Assembly: GCA_963739995.1 (NCBI GenBank)
Contig: CAVUCH010000013.1
Span: 265,413 to 329,412 of the forward strand
Origin: CAVUCH01 sp963739995
GTDB lineage: Bacteria; Acidobacteriota; Vicinamibacteria; Vicinamibacterales; JAENWD01
DNA length: 64,000 bases
Reading direction: 5' to 3'
The translations under genes were made by a program, and so were the position numbers. Position 1 is the stretch's first letter, and each line of letters starts with the position of its first letter. The notes under the pieces are model-generated. The model ran no database searches. It was not told the origin of the DNA and saw only the letters and a program-made list of their open reading frames with translations. Positions 1-8,770 of the stretch are shown here, one piece after another.

Positions 1-184
1 CGTCCATATGGACGACTACGAAACACACGACGATCGCAAGCTGCTTCCGGGCAGCGGATTCACAATCGAGCCCGGCCTCTACTTCGAGCAGTTCGGCGTT
101 CGAACGGAAATCAACATGGTGTACGGCAGCGGGTCGGCCACGGTGACCGGTCCCGCCCAGTCAGCAATCGTCGCATTGTTCTAA
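1..184 (+). CDS. M24 family metallopeptidase, C-terminal end (Xaa-Pro aminopeptidase-like)
   Basis: Partial gene entering from the left edge; about 60 C-terminal codons in frame 2 ending with TAA at 182-184. The translation has a family-typical run, LLPGSGFTIEPGLYFEQFGV followed by RTEINM. This corresponds to the conserved PG-x(3)-T-I-E-P-G segment and the following glutamate that bind the two metals in M24 aminopeptidases (family knowledge). The protein would remove N-terminal residues preceding proline. The start, upstream domains and localisation lie outside the window. Nothing links it to the htrA gene 87 bp downstream beyond shared direction. Confidence 0.75.
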   Translation, partial: VHMDDYETHDDRKLLPGSGFTIEPGLYFEQFGVRTEINMVYGSGSATVTGPAQSAIVALF

Positions 185-271
185 GCGCGCCGCCGTTCGA
201 GGGAAGCCGGCGAGCTCGCGGGTTGTGAAGGGGAAGGGCGCAGGGGCTGCGCCCGGAGGAAGGTATCAGCA

Positions 272-1817
272 ATGTCCACGCGGAAGACCACCCTGTTCTA
301 TGCGCTTCTCATTGCCGTCGCGTCGCTGGCGGTCGGCATGGTGATCGCGTCGCGCCTCGACCTGTCGCCCGAATCCTCGGCGCAGACCATGCCGGTGCCG
401 GCGGCGAACCAGGCGCCGCTCAACGGCGCCATCACCCTGTCGACCTTCCGCGAGATCGCGAAGGCGCAGACGCCCACGGTCGTGAACATCCGGACCGAGT
501 CGCGCCAGCGCGCGCAGGAGATGACCGAGTTCTTCGGCGGCGGGGACGACCTGTTCCGCCGCTTCTTCGGGGCGCCTGACGAGGAGAGCCCCCGGAACAA
601 CCAACGCCGTCCGCGCGACCAGGTCGTGCAGGCCGCAGGCACGGGCTTCATCATCAGCAAGGAAGGCTTCATCATCACCAACAACCACGTCGTCGAGGGC
701 GCGACGAAGGTGCTGGTGTCGCTCTATGGTGAGGACGAGGGGCAGGAGTACCCGGCGCGGGTGGTCGGCCGCGACCCGCTGACGGACAGCGCCCTGCTGG
801 AGCTGACCGAGAAGCCGAATCACACGATGCCCGAGGCGAAGTTCGGCGACTCGAGCCTGATGCAACAGGGCGACTTCGTAATGGCGATCGGCAACCCCTT
901 CGGTCTGGCGCACACGGTCAGCGTCGGCGTGATCAGCGCGCTGAAGCGGCCGTTCCCGGTCGCGACCGGCCGGTCCCAGGACATGATCCAGACGGACGCC
1001 GCGATCAACCCGGGCAACTCCGGCGGGCCCCTTTTGAACGCGCGAGGCGAGGTGGTCGGCATCAACACCGCCATCTACTCCGATGCGCGGCAGAGCGGCA
1101 ATATCGGGATCGGCTTCGCAGTGCCTGTGAATGCCGTTCGCGATCTGCTGCCGCAGCTGCGGACCGGCAAGATCACGCGTGGCATGATCGGCGTCAGCGT
1201 GCGGGCACTGCCGCGCGAGAACATCGAAGAGCTCGGCCTGAAAGAACGCAAGGGCGCACTCGTGAGCTCCGTGACCGCAGGCGGCCCAGCCGCCCAGGCC
1301 GGTTTGCAGCCGGGCGACATCATCCTCGAGGTGAACGGGAAGCCGATCCGCAGCAGCGAGGATCTCGTACAGATCGTCGTAGGGCTGAAGCCAACGACCA
1401 CGGTTCCCGTTCAACTCCTCCGCGACAAGGCGGAGAAGACCCTGAACGTCACGATCGGCGAGCTGGATCTCGAATCCGAGGGCCAGCAGGCATCGGCGGA
1501 CTCCGAAGACGAGGGCGACACCAACGAGGGCTTCGGCATCACGCTGGGCAACCTGACAGCCGAACGCGCGCGCCGCATGGGCGTGCCGAGCGGCACGACC
1601 GGCGCGCTGATCACGGACGTCGATCCGAGCGGCAGCGCGGCGCGTTCGGGTGTGCGTCCCGGCGACATCATCCTCCAGGTGAACCGGAAGCCGGTCACGA
1701 GCGCCGGCGGAAGCGGTCCGCGCACTCCAGAGCGTGCGCACCGGCGGGACGGCGTTCCTGCTCGTCTGGCGGAACAACCAGGAGATCTTCGTCCCGGTGC
1801 CGAAGGGCGGCGAGTAA
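272..1817 (+). CDS. htrA: HtrA/DegP-type periplasmic serine protease (reading frame broken near C-terminus)
   Basis: Trypsin-like protease with two PDZ domains for quality control of misfolded envelope proteins. One membrane anchor lies at about residues 8-27. The triad is visible as H139 (NNHVV), D172 (DPLTDSALLE) and S250 (INPGNSGGP). PDZ1 is at ~285-385 and PDZ2 starts at ~418. The start ATG at 272 follows GGAGGAAGG. At ~1703-1709 the frame breaks: in the annotated frame the protein runs on to 2146 through intergenic repeats, but shifting by one base restores a normal PDZ2 ending (AEAVRALQSV, then FLLVWRNNQEIFVPVPKGGE) and stops at TAA 1815-1817. One extra G/C in the GCGCCGGCGG stretch explains it. 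The corrected length, ~514 aa, is normal for the family. Whether the extra base is real or a sequence error cannot be told here. Confidence 0.9.
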
Positions 1818-2152
1818 GCTTCGGGCGGGGTGACGGGGAGTGGGAGGCGGCGTACCACGTGGTGCGCCGCCTCTCGTCTTGCACGCGGATCGCCGGGACT
1901 GAAGTCCCGGCTCCACACCGGACTCCCGGCTCCACACCGGGCTCCAGCTCCACACCGGACTTCCGGACCCAAACCGGACTTCCGGCTCCAGATCACCTCC
2001 GGCTCACACCGAACTCCCCACTCCACAAACCGCGCCGACGGCTCGCCCAACTCCACAAGGGAGCGAGCCGGCTCGGCCATGTGGAGCCGGGACTGTCGTC
2101 CGGGCGTTTCCCGCATTGCATCCCCGCGCCACTTGGAGTTACATAGGCCCCC
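1818..2152. repeat. Intergenic array of degenerate CCGGCTCCACA repeats bounded by inverted hairpins
   Basis: This gap has no supported gene. At 1893-1910 there is an 8-2-8 palindrome, CCGGGACT-GA-AGTCCCGG, followed by CTCCACA. It is followed by degenerate copies of a ~17-bp unit (CCGGACTCCCGGCTCCACA-like) to ~2035. Near 2080-2107 a weaker copy of the hairpin and CTCCACA appears in the opposite orientation (TGTGGAGCCGGGACTGTCGT). The same 8-2-8 design recurs at 28791-28808. This resembles a REP-type repeat family; the role is unknown, possibly transcript-end protection. Confidence 0.6.
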
Positions 2153-2710
2153 ATGAACACGGCGCTCGAACGCGAAGTGAAGCTCCGGTTCGACTCGGTG
2201 GACGACGCACGCACCGCGATCACGGGCAGCGAGGCCACCCCTATTCGAAGCCGCCGGCTGCAGGAGGACTACCTGCTCGACGAACCCGGCGAGACGCTGA
2301 AGAACCGCCGCTGTGTGCTGCGGGTGCGGATTGAGGCGGGCAAGAACCTCGTCACGTTCAAGGGCCCGGTGCAGCCGTCGCACATGAAGGTGCGCGAGGA
2401 GCTCGAGACGGTTGTCGGCGACGGCGAGACAATGCTGCGATGCTTCGAGCATCTGGGCTACCGCGTGTGGTTTCGCTATCAGAAGTACCGCGAGGAGTAC
2501 GCACTCGGCGATGCCATGATCGCGATTGACGAAACCCCAGTGGGCGTGTTCGTCGAGGTCGAAGGCTCAGAACAAGGAGTGACCGACGCGGTGCGCGCGC
2601 TCGGACGCGGGCCCGGCGACTACCTGCTGGACTCGTACCGCTGCCTCTTCATGGAATACCGGCGGGCGCGCGGCCTGCCTGACACCGACATGCTGTTCGA
2701 CGGGATCTGA
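2153..2710 (+). CDS. CYTH domain protein (class IV adenylate cyclase/triphosphatase fold)
   Basis: 185-aa single-domain protein. The N-terminal ExExK signature of the CYTH superfamily is present as E6-R-E8-V-K10. Charged strands typical of the triphosphate tunnel follow (VLRVRIEAGKNLVTFKGP; KVREELE; FRYQKYREEYAL; FVEVEG). CYTH proteins bind triphosphate ligands with divalent metal and act as inorganic triphosphatases, thiamine triphosphatases or class IV adenylate cyclases; the sequence alone does not say which. It lies 19 bp upstream of the MurU-like gene, same strand, and may be cotranscribed. Start ATG 2153. Confidence 0.85.
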   Translation: MNTALEREVKLRFDSVDDARTAITGSEATPIRSRRLQEDYLLDEPGETLKNRRCVLRVRIEAGKNLVTFKGPVQPSHMKVREELETVVGDGETMLRCFEHLGYRVWFRYQKYREEYALGDAMIAIDETPVGVFVEVEGSEQGVTDAVRALGRGPGDYLLDSYRCLFMEYRRARGLPDTDMLFDGI

Positions 2711-2729
2711 GCGGCAGCCATCAGGCGTT

Positions 2730-3725
2730 GTGTCACCCACGGCCACGACGTTGTCTGCCTCCGCCAGCCAGCGCATGCCGGTCGCCCTCGTGCTCTCGGC
2801 AGGTCTCGGCACACGCCTGCGGCCACTCTCGTGGCTGCGCGCAAAGCCGGCGCTGCCGGTGGCCGGCGCACCTCTCGTGGCGCACATCCTCCACGGGCTC
2901 GCGTCACACGGCGTTCGTGAGGCGATCGTCAACCTGCACCATCGATCGGAGACAGTCGCGGCGGCCGTTGGCGATGGCGCCGCCTTCGGCATTCGCGTGC
3001 GCTACTCGTGGGAACAGCCGCTCCTGGGCTCGGGTGGAGGGCCGGCGCGCGCGTTCTCCCTGGTGGATGGGGACGAACTGCTGATCGTGAACGGCGACAC
3101 GCTGACCGATATCGACCTGCGCGCCTTGTACGCCGCCCACACCGCGTCGGACGCGCTCGTCACGATGACGGTGATCGAGAACCCGGCGCCCCTGACTTAC
3201 GGCGGCGTGCAACTCGACTCGTCGGGCGCCGTCGAGCGTTTCACGCGACGGGGTCACGCACCGCCGGGCTGGCACTTCGTGGGTGCGCAGGTCGCACGGC
3301 GCGCGGCGTTCGATGGAGTGCCGCTGGATACGCCAAGCGAGAGCGTCGCGCAGATTTACCCCGCGCTGATTGCCGCGCGGCCGGGCAGCGTGCAGGGCTG
3401 GATCGCGAACGCGACCTTCGATGACATCGGCACGCCGGCGTCGTATCTCGACACCTGCGTCAGGCTCAGCAACCGCGACCCGCGCCGGCTGATCGAGAGC
3501 GGCGCGCAGATCGCCGCGGGCGCCCGCCTCTCGAACACGGTCTGTTGGCGGGAATCGGTGGTGGAGGACGATGTCGAGCTGGCCTCGTGCATCGTGTGCA
3601 ACGGCGCAGTTGTGGGCCGCGGCTCACGGTATCATCGGTCCGTGCTGCTCCCGGCCGGCACGGTTCCCGCCGGACCGCACGATTACCGGGAGGGCGCGCT
3701 CACCGTGTCCCCCATCGACTCTTAG
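2730..3725 (+). CDS. MurU-like sugar-1-phosphate nucleotidyltransferase
   Basis: Nucleotidyltransferase with the N-terminal signature LSAGLGTRLRPL and a second lysine motif (AKPALPVAG). A Mg-binding NGD follows (LIVNGDTLTDID). The C-terminal ~80 residues look like a short left-handed beta-helix. The enzyme joins a sugar 1-phosphate to a nucleotide. Pairing with the downstream AmgK-like kinase (gap 45 bp) points to MurU, which makes UDP-MurNAc from MurNAc-1-phosphate in cell-wall recycling, although a GDP-mannose or glucose enzyme cannot be excluded. The start is uncertain: GTG 2730 gives 331 aa; ATG 2775 (MPVALVLSAG) begins right at the domain and may be the true start. Neither has a strong ribosome-binding site. 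Confidence 0.8.
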   Translation: MSPTATTLSASASQRMPVALVLSAGLGTRLRPLSWLRAKPALPVAGAPLVAHILHGLASHGVREAIVNLHHRSETVAAAVGDGAAFGIRVRYSWEQPLLGSGGGPARAFSLVDGDELLIVNGDTLTDIDLRALYAAHTASDALVTMTVIENPAPLTYGGVQLDSSGAVERFTRRGHAPPGWHFVGAQVARRAAFDGVPLDTPSESVAQIYPALIAARPGSVQGWIANATFDDIGTPASYLDTCVRLSNRDPRRLIESGAQIAAGARLSNTVCWRESVVEDDVELASCIVCNGAVVGRGSRYHRSVLLPAGTVPAGPHDYREGALTVSPIDS

Positions 3726-3770
3726 CCGCCGAAGGCGAGCCGCGCGCCTGCCACCAGAGAGGTGTTGATC

Positions 3771-4823
3771 ATGGCGACCACCGACAAGCGACGCGCGGAC
3801 GCCGCGCAGGTGCGGGACCGGCTGGAGACATACCTGCAGCGAAGCGGGCTCAAGAAGCGCAGCCTTGCGGTCGTGCCGTTGACCGGCGACGCCTCCGACC
3901 GCCGCTACTTCCGCGTGGTGCTCAGGGACGGGCCTTCGGTGGTACTGGCGCTGCACCCGGTCTCGTTCTCGTACGAGACGCTGCCGTTCGTCCGGATCGC
4001 CTCCCTGCTGAGCGACATGCCGCTTGCGGTGCCGGCCCTCATCGATCACGCGGACGATCTTGCGCTGCTCGTCCTGCAGGACCTGGGAGACGTCACCCTG
4101 CAGGCGTATCTCGGGGCGGTGCAGCCGTCGGAACACGTCCGGCTGTATCGCCAGGCCGTCACGCTGATCGAGATCCTGCAGCGCCGCGGTGCTGACCTTG
4201 CCTCGCCGGCATACCCGCCCTACCAGGTGGCGTTCGACGTGGAGAAGTTCGTGTGGGAACTGGAGTTCTTCACGAAGCACTTCATCGAGGGCTATCGCGG
4301 TGTCGCCCTCACGCCCGGCGTTCGTGATGAACTGCTCGGCGAATGGCGCAACCTGGCGGGCCTGCTGGCGTCGGAGCCGCGGGTGCTCTGCCATCGCGAT
4401 TATCACAGTCGCAATCTGATGCTCAGTAGGGGCGAGCTGTACGTGATCGACTTCCAGGACGCGCGCATGGGTCCAGACACGTACGACCTGGCGTCCCTGC
4501 TGCGCGACTCGTACGTCGACCTGCCGGAAGACGACAGCCAGGCGCTGATCGACCACTTCATCGCGCTCAAGCGCGAAGGATGCCCTGTCACCGCCACGGC
4601 CGAGTGGGAACGCGCCTTCCGAGCCCGGTTCGAAATGATGGCCCTGCAGCGAAATCTCAAGGCTCTGGGCACCTTCGGCTACCAGACCACCGCGCGCAGC
4701 AATCCCGTCTACATGCAGTACATACCGCGCACGTTGCGCTACGTGAGCATGGCGCTCGATCGGCAGCCTCAGTTCGGCCGCCTGCGCGAGCTGCTGGATG
4801 GGCTCGTCGGCGAGACCATTTAG
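3771..4823 (+). CDS. amgK: AmgK-like N-acetylmuramate/N-acetylglucosamine kinase
   Basis: Aminoglycoside-phosphotransferase-fold kinase of about 350 aa. The N-terminal segment LTGDASDRRYFRVVL matches the glycine-rich region of AmgK proteins. The catalytic loop HRDYHSRNLM starts near residue 208 and the metal-binding DFQD follows (VIDFQDARMGPDTYDLASLL). AmgK makes the anomeric sugar 1-phosphate used by MurU, which fits the preceding gene. ATG 3771 is chosen because AGAGAGG lies 8 bases upstream; an in-frame GTG at 3762 is an alternative. Cytoplasmic. The exact sugar is inferred. Confidence 0.8.
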   Translation: MATTDKRRADAAQVRDRLETYLQRSGLKKRSLAVVPLTGDASDRRYFRVVLRDGPSVVLALHPVSFSYETLPFVRIASLLSDMPLAVPALIDHADDLALLVLQDLGDVTLQAYLGAVQPSEHVRLYRQAVTLIEILQRRGADLASPAYPPYQVAFDVEKFVWELEFFTKHFIEGYRGVALTPGVRDELLGEWRNLAGLLASEPRVLCHRDYHSRNLMLSRGELYVIDFQDARMGPDTYDLASLLRDSYVDLPEDDSQALIDHFIALKREGCPVTATAEWERAFRARFEMMALQRNLKALGTFGYQTTARSNPVYMQYIPRTLRYVSMALDRQPQFGRLRELLDGLVGETI

Positions 4824-4836
4824 TGGCCTGTATCGG

Positions 4837-4852
4837 GGCGGCTTCGGCCGCC
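4837..4852 (+). terminator. UUCG-capped hairpin after amgK (weak terminator candidate)
   Basis: GGCGGC-TTCG-GCCGCC forms a 6-bp stem with a stable UUCG loop 13 bases past the amgK stop. No clear T-run follows (GGTCCTGCAATTTC), so it may only pause transcription or protect the transcript end. Confidence 0.35.
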
Positions 4853-4992
4853 GGTCCTGCAATTTCGCCCCGTGAGCCCCCAGCGTGGGCCCCGGGACCG
4901 TAGCGCCCCCGGCACCCCCCGCCCCGTTTGGTTCCGCATCTCAGGGCCCGTCACCTATACTGGGATGTTCGAGCGTGCGCCGCGGAGGCAGT

Positions 4993-5841
4993 TTGAGCAC
5001 CCTGCAGTTCGGCATATCGACGCACCTCTACCATGACCAGCGGCTCGGTCGCGATCACCTGGTCGAGATCGCCGCTCACGGATTCGAGGCGGTCGAGATA
5101 TTCGCCAACCGGCCGCACTTCGATCTGACCGATGCGTCCGCCTTGACGGAGCTGGACGAGGCGTTGCGGGACACCGGCCTGCGGCCGCACGCGGTGCACG
5201 CGCCGATTGCGGATTCGCTCAGAACTGGCGTCTGGGGATCGCCGCTGTCCATCGCCACCGGCGACGACAAGGCCCGAACGCACGCGTTGGGGGAGGTGGA
5301 AGCGGCGATCAGGTGCGCGCAACGGTTGGGGGCGCCCTTCCTGGTCGTGCACGTGGGCGTGCCCGACTCGCAGGGCCCAGGACCGGAGGACAACCGTCCC
5401 GACATGGCGCGCCGCAGCATCGAGGCGCTCGAGGGAATCGCGGCATCCCTGGGTGTGCGCCTGGCGCTCGAGGTCATCCCCAACCCGCTCTCGACGGCCG
5501 AACGGCTGGTGCGCTTCATCGAGGAGGACCTCGAGCTGCCCGACATCGGTGTGTGCTTCGACTTCGGCCACGCGCAGCTTGTCGGCGATTTACTGGATGC
5601 CATCGAGACGCTCTCCGGGCACGTGTTCACGACGCACGTGCACGACAACCACGGACGGAGCGACGATCACCTCGTGCCGTTCGAGGGGCGAATCAACTGG
5701 GACGCGGGTCTGATGGCGCTGCAGAAGATCGGCTACGAGGGCGTCCTCATGTTCGAGCTCGCCGCCGCTGCCGAACCCCGCGTGGCCCTCGAGCGGGCGC
5801 AGCGCGCGCGGGAACGGCTCGAGCGGTTGACCGCCTACTGA
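4993..5841 (+). CDS. Sugar phosphate isomerase/epimerase (xylose isomerase-like TIM barrel)
   Basis: 282-aa protein of the AP-endonuclease-2/xylose-isomerase-like barrel family. It begins STLQFGISTHLYHD and carries metal-site strands with Glu and His typical of the fold (LALEVIPNPLST; GVCFDFGHAQLVG; HVHDNHGRSDDHLVPFEGRI; LMFELAAAAEP). Members isomerise or epimerise sugars or inositol derivatives; the substrate is not predictable. TTG 4993 is chosen as start because GGAGG lies at 4984-4988 and the domain begins immediately. The open frame extends upstream to 4885, but that stretch is Pro/Gly-rich and unlike the family. Confidence 0.8.
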   Translation: MSTLQFGISTHLYHDQRLGRDHLVEIAAHGFEAVEIFANRPHFDLTDASALTELDEALRDTGLRPHAVHAPIADSLRTGVWGSPLSIATGDDKARTHALGEVEAAIRCAQRLGAPFLVVHVGVPDSQGPGPEDNRPDMARRSIEALEGIAASLGVRLALEVIPNPLSTAERLVRFIEEDLELPDIGVCFDFGHAQLVGDLLDAIETLSGHVFTTHVHDNHGRSDDHLVPFEGRINWDAGLMALQKIGYEGVLMFELAAAAEPRVALERAQRARERLERLTAY

Positions 5842-5910
5842 CCGCGGCGCGCTGCCGGGGGCGACCGTTCGCCGCAGCAGGCCGGTCGACGACACGGTCG
5901 AGGAGAGCAC

Positions 5911-7231
5911 GTGGCCGAATCACTTCATGAGACGATGACGATGGCGCGGATTCAGGACATCGCGAAGCACGAGGGCCAGCAGGTCACGATTCACGGCTGG
6001 CTGCACAACCGCCGGTCCAGCGGGAAGATCCATTTCCTGCAGGTCCGCGACGGCAGCGGGTTCATCCAGGCCGTGATGTCGAAGGCTGCCGTGGGCGACG
6101 AGATCTTCAAGGGAGCGGACCACCTGTCGCAGGAAACATCCCTCAGCGTGACCGGAACCGCCCGGGCCGACGCGCGCGCGCCTGGCGGCTTCGAAATCGA
6201 CGTCACCGGCATCGAGGTGCACGGCCCATCGTCGGACTACCCCATCACCCCGAAAGAGCACGGCGTCGATTACCTCCTCGATCGCCGGCACCTCTGGATC
6301 CGCTCGCCGCGGCAGCAGGCGATCCTGCGCGTACGCCATGAGGTGATCAACGCGGTTCGCGACTACTTCAACAACCGCGACTTCATCCTGTGCGACACGC
6401 CCGTGTTCACGCCCGCGGCGTGCGAGGGCACGAGCACGCTGTTCCCGGTGCAGTACTTCGAGGACACGACGGCGTACCTTACGCAGAGCGGGCAGTTGTA
6501 CAACGAGGCCAACGCGATGGCTCTCGGAAAGGTCTACTGCTTCGGCCCGACCTTCCGGGCGGAGAAGTCGAAGACCAGGCGCCACCTGACCGAGTTCTGG
6601 ATGGTCGAACCGGAGATGGCCTACGCGAACCTCGACGACGTGATTGCGCTCGCCGAGGGCCTCGTGGTGGAGGTGGTCGGCCGGGTGCTCGACAGACGGA
6701 AGGCGGAACTGAAGGTGATCGAGCGCGACACCTCGAAGCTCGAAGCCGTCCAGGCCCCTTTCCCCCGCGTGACCTACGACGAGGCGGCGAAGATCCTGAC
6801 CGACAAGGGGCTGCCCTTCGCGTACGGCGGCGACCTCGGCGGGACGGACGAGACGGTGCTCTCGGAACACTTCGACCGTCCCGTGTGCGTGACGCACTAT
6901 CCCACGACGGTGAAGGCGTTCTACATGAAACCGGACGCCGAGCAGCCGGACAAGGCCCTGTGCGTCGACGTGCTCGCGCCGGAGGGCTACGGCGAAATCA
7001 TCGGCGGCGGCCAGCGCATCGACGACTACGGCCTGCTGGTCGAGCGGATCAAGGAGCACAACCTCCCGCCCGAAGCCTTCGAGTGGTACCTGGACCTCCG
7101 CCGCTACGGCTCGGTCCCCCACGGCGGCTTCGGCATGGGGATCGAGCGCGTCGTCTCCTGGATCTGCGGCCTCGAGCACGTGCGCGAGACGATTCCTTAT
7201 CCGAGAATGCTCTATCAGACTGTACCCCTAG
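5911..7231 (+). CDS. asnS: Asparaginyl-tRNA synthetase (C-terminal frame break)
   Basis: Class IIb synthetase charging tRNA-Asn. The N-terminal OB-fold (VTIHGWLHNRRSSGKIHFLQ) is followed by the catalytic domain with motif 2 (FRAEKSKTRRHLTEFWMVEP) and motif 3 (GGFGMGIERVVSWI). GTG 5911 follows GAGGAGAG. In the annotated frame the protein reads PRMLYQTVPLGSG and continues through intergenic repeats to a stop at 7324-7326. Dropping one base at about 7216 gives MLY-RLYP followed by TAG at 7229-7231, the ending expected for this type of synthetase, at 439 aa. So either one base is extra in the sequence or the enzyme carries a ~30-residue repeat-encoded tail. The next gene, rimO, starts inside the longer version. 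Confidence 0.92.
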
Positions 7232-7320
7232 GCTCCGGGCTCCAGGCTCCGGGCTCCCGGCCGTGTACGGCTCGGGGGCCGGACGCCGCCTGGAGCCTGG
7301 AGCCTGGAGCCTGGAGCCGT
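7231..7320. repeat. Inverted GGCTCC/GGAGCC heptamer array between asnS and rimO
   Basis: The left arm (7231-7260) repeats GGCTCCGG/GGCTCCA; the right arm (7289-7319) repeats CTGGAGC four times. A ~28-base spacer separates them, so the RNA can fold into a long imperfect hairpin. The left arm begins exactly at the G of the predicted asnS TAG stop. The right arm runs up to the rimO start and leaves no room for a normal ribosome-binding site. Confidence 0.75.
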
Positions 7321-7322
7321 TT

Positions 7323-8723
7323 TTGAAAATCGGTCTCGTCTCCCTCGGCTGCCCGAAGAACCTCGTTGATGGCGAGGTCATGCTGGGCCTTGCCCGGCAG
7401 GCGGGACACGAGCTGACGCCGCATGCGGCCGACGCGGATGTCATCGTCGTGAATACCTGTGCGTTCATTGACCGCGCGAAGCAGGAGTCCATCGACGCCA
7501 TTCTCGAGATGGCGGAACTGAAGAAGTCGTCCCCTTCGCGGCGGCTGGTCGTGACCGGGTGCCTCGCTGAGCGACATCGCGACGAGTTGCGGGAGCAGAT
7601 CCCGGAGATCGACGCGCTGCTGGGCACCGGCGAGGTGCCCGGGATTGTGGGGGCCTTGAGCGGAGCCGCACCCGTGCTGGCGCCGGGCGTCTCGCCGATG
7701 GTCTTCCACCGGCCGGTGCGGCCCAACGGCCACCAGCCCCTGGGCTCCCGCACCGAGTTGCCGACCTACATTTACGACGCGGATACGCCGCGCGTCCTCG
7801 CGACGCCGCGTCACTACGCCTACGTCAAAATCGCCGAGGGCTGCGACTACAAGTGCGCGTTCTGCATCATCCCGCGGCTGCGCGGCCAGTACCGAAGCCG
7901 TACGGCGGCGTCGATCGTGACTGAGGCACGTCAGCTCGCCGAGGCCGGGGTGCGCGAGCTCATCCTCATCAGCCAGGACACCACGTTCTACGGCATCGAC
8001 CGGAGCGAGCGCGGCGCGCTCGCCCGCCTGCTGCGCGAGCTGAACGCGGTCGAGGGCCTCGAGTGGATACGGCTGCTCTATCTGTACCCCACCACCATCG
8101 ACGATGCGATGCTCGACGCGATGGCCGAGTGCGACAAGGTCGTCAAGTACATCGACCTGCCGCTGCAGCACGCGTCCGATGGGGTGCTGAAGCGCATGCG
8201 CCGTCCCGGCACCCGGGCGTCGTACGAGCGCCTGCTCGGCCGTATCCGCTCACGCGTGCCTGGCGCCACCTTGCGGACAACGTTCATCGTCGGCTTTCCG
8301 GGGGAGACCGAGGCCGACATCGATGAGCTGTCGAGCTTCCTCGACACGGTCGAGTTCGACCACGTCGGCATCTTCACCTACTCCCACGAGGAAGGCACCG
8401 CCGCGGAGGCAATGGACGATGACGTGCCCTCGCGCGTGAAGAAGAGGCGGCGCGACCGCCTGATGCGGCAGCAGAAGCGGATCGTGCGGGCCGCGCAGCG
8501 CGGTCGGATCGGGGACCGGGTGCGACTCGTGGTAGACGGTGTTTCGGAAGAGCACGAGCTCGTCCTGCGCGGCCGGGTTGCCGGCCAGGCGCCCGAGATA
8601 GACCCGCAGGTGTTCCTGACGGAGTGCGACCCCAGCCAGTTTCTGCCGGGCACGTTTGTCGATGGTGAGATCGTCGGCGCCCGTGACTACGACCTGCTCG
8701 TCCGTCCGTTGCTGCGACCTTGA
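7323..8723 (+). CDS. rimO: Ribosomal protein S12 methylthiotransferase RimO
   Basis: 466-aa radical-SAM methylthiotransferase that modifies an aspartate of ribosomal protein S12. The N-terminal UPF0004 domain has its cysteines in LGCPKN, VVNTCAFID and VTGCLAE. The radical SAM motif is C174-x3-C178-x2-C181 (CDYKCAFCIIP). A C-terminal TRAM domain ends the protein. TTG 7323 is the only start that keeps the family N-terminus (KIGLVSLGCPKN). It has no clear ribosome-binding site and overlaps the extended asnS frame, so translation may depend on coupling or on the hairpin array before it. Confidence 0.93.
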   Translation: MKIGLVSLGCPKNLVDGEVMLGLARQAGHELTPHAADADVIVVNTCAFIDRAKQESIDAILEMAELKKSSPSRRLVVTGCLAERHRDELREQIPEIDALLGTGEVPGIVGALSGAAPVLAPGVSPMVFHRPVRPNGHQPLGSRTELPTYIYDADTPRVLATPRHYAYVKIAEGCDYKCAFCIIPRLRGQYRSRTAASIVTEARQLAEAGVRELILISQDTTFYGIDRSERGALARLLRELNAVEGLEWIRLLYLYPTTIDDAMLDAMAECDKVVKYIDLPLQHASDGVLKRMRRPGTRASYERLLGRIRSRVPGATLRTTFIVGFPGETEADIDELSSFLDTVEFDHVGIFTYSHEEGTAAEAMDDDVPSRVKKRRRDRLMRQQKRIVRAAQRGRIGDRVRLVVDGVSEEHELVLRGRVAGQAPEIDPQVFLTECDPSQFLPGTFVDGEIVGARDYDLLVRPLLRP

Positions 8724-8770
8724 CCGTGTGCTAGCATAAATAGTTCGCAGAAGGACGGGCTAAGTCCGGA

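Noticed and set aside
1895..2035. Possible CRISPR array (short repeats)
   Set aside because: Units are degenerate and nearly contiguous without unique spacers; no cas genes in the window.
266..2452. 728-codon open frame antisense to htrA and the CYTH gene
   Set aside because: Arg/His/Leu-rich shadow of high-G+C coding sequence on the other strand; no motif and no start signal.
6390..7322. Long extension upstream of rimO in the same frame
   Set aside because: It overlaps asnS in another frame and reads as low-complexity Arg/Pro sequence; the RimO core starts at 7323.
8722..8745. Promoter TTGACC ... TAGCAT before rimP
   Set aside because: Spacing between the boxes is too short for a standard sigma-70 promoter.
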